A stretch of DNA of 64,000 bases from Dendrolimus kikuchii. Its lineage: Eukaryota > Arthropoda > Insecta > Lepidoptera > Lasiocampidae. The position numbers were made by a program, and so were the translations under genes. The notes below the pieces were generated by a model. It ran no database searches. It worked only from the letters and a program-made list of their open reading frames with translations, and was not told where the DNA came from. Of this stretch, positions 56,746 through 64,000 are shown piece by piece (within the stretch, counting starts at the first letter, position 1; each line of letters starts with the position of its first letter). The stretch covers positions 13,020,001 through 13,084,000 of the forward strand of contig CM034411.1 in assembly GCA_019925095.2 (NCBI GenBank). The letters run 5' to 3'.

Positions 56746-57095
56746 TATTCCGACGTTTCGGCCACCTATCAATAGCCGTGATCACAGAAGACAAAGATAA
56801 CAAGTGTCAACGAATATATATATATATAACGGCCTCTGTGGTTGAGCGGGCTAAGTCTTAGCCGGCTGAACTCGCTGGAACACAGAAGCTCCGGGTTCGA
56901 TTCCTGGCATGGTAAATTTCGGAAAACGAACTTTCAGTTATTTACTATGGTCTGGGTGTCTGGGATCGGCCCCAGAGTGGTCCGTTGTATATCATCCATA
57001 ACACAAGCGTAACTTGCTTAACTTGGGGATATACAATGTGTGTGTTTGTCTGCCGATTATTATTATTATTGAATGTTGTTAAAGTTTAATAACAG
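56746..57095 (-). mobile_element. Penelope-like fragment interrupted by SINE A
   Basis: 56746-56818 carries CCGACGTTTCGGCCACCTAT.. and GTGTCAACGAATAT. After the SINE, 57071-57095 continues GAATGTTGTTAAAGTTTA, matching PLE ACGAGTATTGTTAAAGTTTT. Confidence 0.75.
56829..57070 (+). repeat. tRNA-derived SINE, family A, best-preserved head
   Basis: A-box in TGTGGTTGAGCGGGC, B-box in GGGTTCGATTCCTGG, tail (ATT)n. Flanks GAATAT / GAATGT look like a worn target-site duplication in the PLE. Confidence 0.9.
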
Positions 57096-57279
57096 TGTAA
57101 CATCCGTGCATCCTAGGGTGCAGTTGAAAACCAGCGTCAGGCACCCATTGCCTGGCATATGCTGAACTGCACCCGTTTGGTACCATCGTGAGAGATATTC
57201 TTATACCTATAGTTTAATTCCTATATCTTACTTCTTATATAAAAACTATCTCATCTTTTAAGTTAGGCCAAATTACAAA

Positions 57280-57462
57280 AAATTTGGCCACTAGTATCGG
57301 AATACAACTCAAGGTAGTTATCACGGTATACTCTAGATCAGGGACTGTTACCTTTCAAACGAGAAAATAGCCTACCACATAGTTATAGGGTTCTTTTTCT
57401 CCACTTACGATAAGCCACCGGGCTGCATGAATTTGTATTCTTTCTCCGTTTCTCCACGAATA
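57280..57462 (-). repeat. Old, diverged family S copy (5' half)
   Basis: TTGGCCACTAGTATCGGAAT, ACAACTCAAGGTAGTTAT, TTTGTATTCTTTCTCCGTTT and CACGAATAAG follow the consensus order with many substitutions. Confidence 0.7.
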
Positions 57463-57870
57463 AGAAAAATCGCTTTTTCTCTTTATTTATTGCAAAGCTG
57501 GTAATCAAGCAAACAACTCATCTAAACAAAGTACTAAACGACGCCTATATATATTTACAGCGTCTAAGAGAAAGCCAACGCGTTGGCAGCCTTCAGGATG
57601 GGGTAAAGGTAATAGAATGGAAACAAGAAGAACAAGAAAAGAGAATCGCATTATTTAGGACAAATTTCATTAAACTAATTGTTAAAAAAATTAAATTAAA
57701 TTTAAACAAACTTGTCCTAAAAGGGCCATCTGTCTCAGCACAATGCTGGTGTGTTAAAACCAGCGCTGATCTTCTACTGAGCCCTTTATGGGATGAGATG
57801 GGGTAGTGAGGATGAAATAGGGAGCAGAAATGGGATAGAGGGGCCAAAAAGGAGGAATAATGTAAAGGGG

Positions 57871-58190
57871 ATCCGTGCAGGAACGGAGTAAGAATACAAT
57901 TTCCTGCAGCCGGGCGGCCTGTCGTAGGAGGCGACTAAACAACTCACAGCCAGGTGGTAGGGCATTTGCCTGACTGGATAGCTACCACCCCTGGTCTAAA
58001 GTATGTCGCCATAACAATATTGAGTTGTGTTCTGGCATTGGTGACCAGGTTCCAGACTCACTTAAGAGAGCAGCAGCGCATTTGTAGCACCTTTGGTGTT
58101 GCAAATGTCCATAGGCGATGGTAACCGCTTTCCATCAAGTGGGCCGTCTGCCTATCTGCTGAGCTCCTGCAATAAAAAAATAAAAAAAAA
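57871..58190 (+). repeat. SINE-like family S copy, full length
   Basis: ATCCGTGCAGGAACGGAGTA to CTGCAATAAAAAAATAAAA. Confidence 0.94.
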
Positions 58191-58289
58191 CATGTTTAGA
58201 ACACCTCGCTAACCCTCCAACAATTTTACAGTACAAGAAACTTAGCAAATTGGCACAACCGATAGCGGTTTTTTTTATTTGTTTTTATT

Positions 58290-58600
58290 ATTATTAACAT
58301 CTCTATGGACTCGAGTTCCGTACCCTTTTTTACAACTTAATTTCTATAAAAGATTTTAAAGTCCATACACGCTTATTGTTTATTTTTGTTACTGTGTGTG
58401 ACATTAATTTAGTGATTTTTATGTTGTGGTGTACCTTAAGAATAACTTATTATATTAATTTATTCTAATTTTAATACTAAACTTATACTAATGTAGAGTG
58501 TATCTGTTACATGCTGGTGTTGTGAGGAAGTGCATGTGCAGTGTTGGCCTTATATCTATACTTATATATATTGTCCTATCTGCCGATAGCAGATTGTAGT
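58290..58600 (-). repeat. Dispersed repeat, family K
   Basis: Reverse-complement partner of 33893-34195 (CCGTACCCTTTTTTACAACT, GTGCATGTGCAGTGTTGG). Confidence 0.75.
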
Positions 58601-58782
58601 CATTGATAAATTATTTTAATTAAAAGGGTCATGAATAACAAGAATTCAATACATTATTGTTTGGAAATTTTCGATAATATTTTATATAAGATGTTACATT
58701 TAAAGTTTTGCAAGTAATAAAATAAAACGAACACAGTAAAAATCGGCGAACAAGAGAATAATATAAAATAAAATAAAATTTA

Positions 58783-59097
58783 TTATCCGTGCAGGAACGG
58801 AAAAAGAATACAATTTCCTGCGGCCGGGCGGCCTGTCGTAAGAGGCGACTAAACAACCCACAGCCAGGTGGTAGTGCATTTGCCCGACTGGATGGCTACC
58901 ACCCCTCGTCAAAAGTATGTCGCCATAACAACCTTGAGTAGTGTTCCGGCATTAGTGACTAGGTTCCAGTGACCCTTAAGAGAGCAGCAGCGCATTTGTA
59001 GCCCCTTCCGTGTTGCAAATGTCCATAGGCGATGGTAACCGCTTTCAATCAAGTGGGCCGTCTGCCTGTTTGCTGAACTCCTGCAATAAAAAAAAAA
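58783..59097 (+). repeat. SINE-like family S copy, full length
   Basis: TATCCGTGCAGGAACGG to CTGCAATAAAAAAAAAA. Confidence 0.95.
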
Positions 59098-59346
59098 TGC
59101 AATGAATACCGTCTATATACAATTGAGAGATTTTGAATTATAATCTACACAATTACCACATCATATTAGGGATAAGTATTGTTACATAAAATTATGTCAA
59201 ATCATAGAGAACTACTCTATACAAAACAGGCGCTAATCACAGAAATAATAAAAATATAACATTATTATTCAATTAAGGAAATGGCTGATTGTATCGTTTA
59301 GAAATAAGATGGTACATAACAAAATTAATTATTATCTTTAAAAAGA

Positions 59347-59680
59347 GTGTCGGGGTGAAGGTAAGGAAAGGAATGCTCCGGTGGTTCGGGCATGTGGAAA
59401 GAATGCATGATGAAAGAATGACTAAACAGATATACAATGCAAAAGTGGATGGATGCAGAAGTCGTGGAAGGCCACGACACACCTTCTATGATCAAATTGA
59501 TCGTGTACTAGCAGAAGGTGATGTCAGGAGCCTTAAGAACAGACGAGCGTGCATGACAAGAGTTATGAATGTCAAAGAAGCAAGTGAGGTGTGTAAGAAT
59601 GGGTCTAAATGGCGCTCTGTTGTTCGTGCCTACTGCGCAAGGGAACTGGCGTGAAGTTATGTATGTATGTATGTATGTAA
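59347..59680 (+). mobile_element. RTE-like LINE 3' fragment (334 bp)
   Basis: Encodes [20 protein letters not shown]... to YCARELA, then (TATG)n. 11-bp target-site duplication CTTTAAAAAGA at 59336-59346 and 59681-59691. Confidence 0.94.
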
Positions 59681-59754
59681 CTTTAAAAAGAAACATGACA
59701 TGAACAACTATGCAACTAAACAACTGTAACACTATGCTTGGTTTAACATTTTTT

Positions 59755-60274
59755 TATTTAAGTTGTTTGATATTGTTCTTTTTAAATTTTATTGATAATA
59801 AGTAGCAATGTCAATTTATGTAAGTAATAAGTATTTAATCTTTATTTAATATTTAGTAAACATTATTATGGTTTGTTTTATTTTTCATTATTATTATTAT
59901 TATTATTTTTTGGTTCACTTCACATGTTTATCTTGTATGCCTGTGTTTGTGTATGTCACGAATGGCCCTAGCGGAAGATCAGCGCTGGTTATATTAACCG
60001 GCAGTTTTGCTGAGCTAAGGCTATATGATGGTGCGCATGTGGAGAGTGTGTGGTGTGCCTGAGGACTTATGTCGTGTGCTAAATGCTGTATTGTATATTT
60101 AAGTTGTTTGATATTGTTCTTTTTAAATTTTATTGATAATAAGTAGCAATGTCAATTTATGTAAGTAATAAGTATTTAATCTTTATTTAATATTTAGTAA
60201 ACATTATTATGGTTTGTTTTATTTTTCATTATTATTATTATTATTATTTTTTGGTTCACTTCACATGTTTATCT
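59755..60274. repeat. Exact 179-bp direct duplication, offset 341 bp
   Basis: 59755-59933 and 60096-60274 appear identical by eye, including the same number of ATT units; unique sequence lies between them. Confidence 0.9.
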
Positions 60275-60285
60275 AAATAAATCTT

Positions 60286-60287
60286 TT

Positions 60288-60326
<39 letters not shown>

Positions 60327-60328
60327 AA
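60286..60328. repeat. (CTTT)n microsatellite
   Basis: About ten CTTT units directly after the duplication. Confidence 0.97.
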
Positions 60329-60601
60329 AAGGACAGGTCTAATCATAGATTTATAGACCTATACTTTTAGCTTAACCGACATTTTGGGGTCACAAATGAA
60401 ACCAGTTACCTCACGCCACATGGCCCAAGCTGCTGAGATACGGGACTTGACGTTGTAATCGATGTCTCTGGTAAAAGTGTTTGTCATTATTATCATATTT
60501 ATAAAAACCAGATAAAAATACCGTAGTAGTTTAGGGGTTAACGAACAGAACGATGAATAACGTGGGTTTGTATCCTAGCCGAAACTGCATTTTTGTATTT
60601 A

Positions 60602-60833
60602 TTTTTTTTATTGCAGGAGTTCAGCAGACAGGCACACGGCCCACTTAATGGAAAGCGGTTACCATTGCCTATGGACATTTACAACACCAAAGGTGCTACA
60701 AATGCGCTGCTGCTCTCCTAAGGGTCGCTGGAACCTGGTCACTAATGCCGTAACACAACTTAAGGTTGTTATGGCGACATGCTTTAGACCAGGTGTGGTA
60801 GCCATCCAGTCGGGCAAATGCCCTATCACCTGG
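60602..60833 (-). repeat. SINE-like family S copy, short form
   Basis: On its own strand it begins CCAGGTGATAGGGC and runs to CTGCAATAAAAAAA; the same internal start as two other copies. Confidence 0.9.
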
Positions 60834-61540
60834 CGAATGCACCTTTTAGGCAATTTTCTGATCTAATGCGCAATTATTGTTATATAACAACAACGTGCTG
60901 AAGGTTGATTTGCAATGAATTTATTATGACTTTAAATTTTTGAATCCTCTTAATACTTTGATTCATTCATTCATCATTCATTCATCAGTCATTCGTAGTC
61001 CGCTGATGGATGTGCGTAAATATTACTTCACTAAGCTCCAACCCGGCAACTTACGCAGTCATCGCTCCACTGGCATCTTACACAACGTTTCTCGAACTTT
61101 CTAGTCCAGGCTCTGCTGCTCCATCGGCTTTTTGAGAACTTTTTTGCTTGTCTTTTTATATTTAAATATTTATTTTTTGTTATATTGATTATATGATTGT
61201 AGTTTTAAAGAAATTTTTATTATTTCTTACTTCTTTCTAAAATATCATTGCCTCTTTCGAACTGATCGGACGAAAGGGAACGATGAAAGGCGTTTCAGAC
61301 TATGGCCACTAATCCAGACATGACCATCCCACTGCCACATTCGGTTATTAATTTTACGAGCTTACTCTCTAGTAAGCCATACAGATACTCGTTTTGGATT
61401 TCATCCAGAAGAGAATAACCCAGGCTGGTTCATAGCCTAATTCCATAGCCGTTCATTGAGCTGCTTCGTAAAAGTACGCAGCGTTTATCAAGAACATTTC
61501 CCGTGCGTAACGTGAGGATTTGGGATAAGCTTTCACAGCA
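60834..61540. other. Intergenic, no gene seen
   Basis: (ATTC)n-like run at 60960-60985 and a GC-moderate stretch with no recognised protein. Confidence 0.5.
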
Positions 61541-61690
61541 TTAGTATATAGAATAGAATACAATATATTTTATTGCACAAAATGTTACAAAATAAATTCA
61601 TATATACAATCGTAATGATAAATACAATGGGCGGTCTTATCGCTGGGAGTGATTTCTTAAAGACAACCTTTGTATGGACAGAAACTCGGC
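61541..61690 (-). repeat. LINE 3' UTR fragment
   Basis: TATTTTATTGCACAAAATG and TACAATGGGCGGTCTTATCG, the reverse of the 47494-47715 type. Confidence 0.7.
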
Positions 61691-61799
61691 ATGGATGGGG
61701 GTAGTTATGCAATAGATATAATATACTAATATATAAGTAAATATAAAGGAAAATGTTATATACATTACAATACAAACATACATTATATTTATCTTATAC

Positions 61800-62045
61800 T
61801 AATAGATGAAGCTGAGGAGTTTGTTTGTTTGCTTGAACGCGCTAACCTCAGGAACTACTGGTCTGATTTGAAAAATTCTTTCAGTGTTAGATAGCCCATT
61901 CATCGAAGAAGGCTGTAGGCTATATATATCATCACGCAATAGGAGCGGAGCACCGACGAAGAATGTTTCAAAATCAGGGTTTTTTTAACTTACTTTTTTT
62001 AAACTATTCCACGCGGACAAAGTCGCGGGCAGGAGCTAGTTATAT
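61800..62045 (+). repeat. Lepidopteran interspersed repeat
   Basis: GAGGAGTTTGTTTGTTTGC, AACTACTGGTCTGATTTG, and the end CCACGCGGACAAAGTCGCGG, AGCTAGTTA. Confidence 0.75.
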
Positions 62046-62116
62046 ATATGTGATTGAGATTTTAAACAACGGTTTATATAAAATTTCTTCGAAGCCGGCA
62101 GCGCTATTCTCTATTC

Positions 62117-62426
62117 TATCCGTGCAGGAACGGAGAAAGAATACAATTTCCTGCGTTGGGGCGGCCTGTCGTAAGAGGCGACTTAACAACCCACAGCCAG
62201 GTAGTAGAGCATTTGCCCGACTGGATGGCTACCATCCCTGGTCTAAAGTATGTCGGCATAACAACCTTGAGTTGTGTTCCGGCATTAGTGACCAGGTTCC
62301 AGTCTCCCTTAAGAAAATAAAAAAAAGCGCGTTGATGACATCTTTGGTACGCAAACAATCATAGGTGATGTAACCGCTGTCCATCAGGTCTATCTGCCAG
62401 TCTTCTGTACTCGAGCTATAAAAATA
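62117..62426 (+). repeat. SINE-like family S copy with rearranged 3' part
   Basis: 5' part near-consensus to CTCCCTTAAG, then an A-rich insertion (AAAATAAAAAAAAGCGCG) and a diverged end (CTATCTGCCAGTCTTCTGTA). Confidence 0.85.
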
Positions 62427-62699
62427 TATCCCGCTGGGCGACTATTTTGTGGATCTGTCCCACTGCCTGTTTTAACATCCACATTTGTTGATTAATGCTA
62501 CTACATAACCAATCCTTTACGAAGTTTAATAAATGGGCCGTAAACGGGGTGTCTTGTAAAAAATTAAGTGTTAAACTCAAAACGAACTCGTCAAGTTTTT
62601 GCTGTGGATTTTTTGTCACTTAAATAGGATGCATAGGTATCTCTAAAAAAGCTTCTCTGGAAATAGTAATAATTATTTATTTAAAATCATTATATTAAT

Positions 62700-63015
62700 A
62701 CGTGAAGCAAAAACTTTGTACCCCTTTTTACGCAAAAATTGCGCGGACGGAGGAGTATGAAATTTCGCACACTTATAGTTTATATAGAGGGAGTGCAGAA
62801 TGCTCATATTTTTTTTAATTATGCATAAAATGTAATGTATTTGATGTATATAATTATATGCATAAAATAAAAATAAAAACATTACACACACTACTAAGTT
62901 TATTGTTCAAGTCAAATTAACAGTGTAGCCTTGGCGAAATCTGTGAGTATAGAAGTATAGTCTTTGACATTAATTATTATAGTCGAATTTCGACCACGAG
63001 TGACCACTAGTTAAT
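62700..63015 (+). repeat. Dispersed repeat, family J
   Basis: Same order as 44553-44900, ending CGACCACGAGTGACCACTAG. Confidence 0.82.
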
Positions 63016-63030
63016 ACAAATTACGTAATG

Positions 63031-63334
63031 CATACATACATACATACATAACTTCACGCCAGTTCCCTTGCGGGGTAGGCACGAACAACAGAGCGCCATT
63101 TAGGCTTATTCTTACACACCTCACTTGCTTCTTTGACATTCATAACTCTTGTCATGCACGCTCGTCTGTTCTTAAGGCTCCTAACATCACCTTCTGCTAG
63201 TACACGATCAATTTGATCATGGAAAGTGTGTCGTGGCCTTCCACGACTTCTGCATCCATCCACTTTTGCATTGTATATCTGTTTATTCATTCTTTCATCA
63301 TGCATTCTTTCTACATGTCCGAACCACCGGAGCA
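63031..63334 (-). mobile_element. RTE-like LINE 3' fragment (304 bp)
   Basis: 9-bp target-site duplication TACGTAATG at 63022-63030 and 63335-63343; (TATG)n tail on the minus strand. Confidence 0.93.
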
Positions 63335-63496
63335 TACGTAATGAACTATATTATTATTTACTGTAGACATGAAATTTATAATTTTTATATATTAAAACTA
63401 AAAGTTAATTTTAAAAATAAATAAACTAAACTGTACTATAAATAAAGCTATACTTACAAAATAACATAAAAATTTAAATAGAATAAAAAATTGACT

Positions 63497-63812
63497 CCAA
63501 ATCGCTGTCGGCGGGGAGCGTGCCCAAGATGCTGGCCGCATTTCCGCGTTGGATGGCAACGCTGATTAGTTGCCTTAGGTGCAAGCCAGCCTTTTGGTCA
63601 TGCGAGATCTCTATTAGACGCGTTGTGAGGTCTCAATAGAAGTGATGAGCTCCAGGCCCCTACGATCCCAGAGTGTCGACCCCAAAAGCCACAAATACGT
63701 ACCCACTACCAATGGACACATATTTGCGACATTTCAGGGCCTCCTGGTGTGCAGCAGCAGCCCCGGCGGTCACGGCTGTGTCTGGAAGATGGGACGCCGC
63801 CAAAGTATCGAC
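63497..63812 (-). pseudogene. LINE RT C-terminal relic, RT2 type
   Basis: Minus strand: VDTLAASHLPDTAVTAGAAA, AHQEALKCRKYVSIGSGYVF, VAFGVDTLGS-stop..., then QLISVAIQRGNAASILGTLP-ADSDLES. At least two in-frame stops. It is the best copy for comparing the split relic at 31800-32480. Confidence 0.82.
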
Positions 63813-63824
63813 ACAGTTATAGTG

Positions 63825-63880
63825 TTAGATAGATAGATAGATAGAAAACTCTTTATTGTTCACCACATACACATAAAATA
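63825..63880 (-). repeat. LINE 3' end with (TATC)n tail
   Basis: GATAGATAGATAGATAGAAA, ACTCTTTATTGTTCACCAC. Confidence 0.7.
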
Positions 63881-63933
63881 AACAATTTACAGTAGTCACA
63901 TTTAACCATTAAAGTAGGAACTAGTGTTATTAG

Positions 63934-64000
63934 TTATCCGTGCAGGAACGGAGAAAGAATACAATTTCCTGCGGCCGGGCGGCCTGTCGTAAAAGGCGAC
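63934..64000 (+). repeat. SINE-like family S copy, cut by the window end
   Basis: TTATCCGTGCAGGAACGGAG onward; continues beyond the window. Confidence 0.93.

Noticed and set aside
56829..56910. Genuine tRNA gene
   Set aside because: A- and B-boxes are present but the cloverleaf is incomplete and the sequence recurs with the same non-tRNA body and (ATT)n tail, so it is a SINE head. The same applies to 22610-22675 and 35830-35881.

Overview
The window is nuclear DNA from an insect, almost certainly a moth or butterfly (Lepidoptera). The evidence is an AT-rich background, intron-containing genes with GT..AG borders, dense short interspersed repeats and 5'-truncated retrotransposons of lepidopteran type, and a complete seven-exon vitellogenin gene whose exon count and protein length match the silkworm gene.

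Two host genes can be rebuilt completely, both on the minus strand. (1) Vitellogenin, 34871 down to 20715: seven exons, CDS 5358 nt, 1785 aa. It has a signal peptide, the lipid-transport N domain, two polyserine tracts around an RAQR cleavage site, and a von Willebrand D domain with DGQR and GICG. A TATA box, a CACGTG E-box and three GATA-type sites lie just upstream. (2) A GLIS/lame-duck-type zinc-finger transcription factor, 49920 down to 43315: five exons, CDS 1533 nt, 510 aa. It has an acidic, Asn-rich N half and five C2H2 fingers, and it ends inside the first unit of a 39-bp minisatellite. The two genes have no obvious functional link.

The rest is mobile DNA and its decay products. Layout: 1-12.7 kb, intergenic with a tRNA-derived SINE, Penelope-like (PLE) remnants, foldback elements and SINE-like copies; 12.7-15.3 kb, RTE tail, Jockey RT relic and a PLE GIY-YIG endonuclease; 15.3-20.7 kb, AT-rich intergenic with a possible THAP-domain relic and a (TG)n tract; 20.7-34.9 kb, vitellogenin with TE-filled introns; 34.9-43.3 kb, promoter, two SINEs, nested LINE relics and two MITE-like elements; 43.3-49.9 kb, GLIS-like gene; 49.9-64 kb, TE-rich intergenic with a solo LTR, many copies of one SINE-like family and an exact 179-bp duplication.

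The most informative results concern transposon history. Eight 5'-truncated copies of one non-LTR element all end in the same (TATG)n tail, and each has a target-site duplication of 8-13 bp that can be read by eye. Several insertions are nested (LINE in LINE, SINE in SINE, SINE in PLE). PLE remnants carry a conserved hairpin with compensatory changes and fill most of the first intron of the zinc-finger gene. No complete autonomous transposon, rRNA, genuine tRNA or CRISPR array was seen. I found no clear evidence of a wholly new enzymatic system. Everything was read by eye without database searches.
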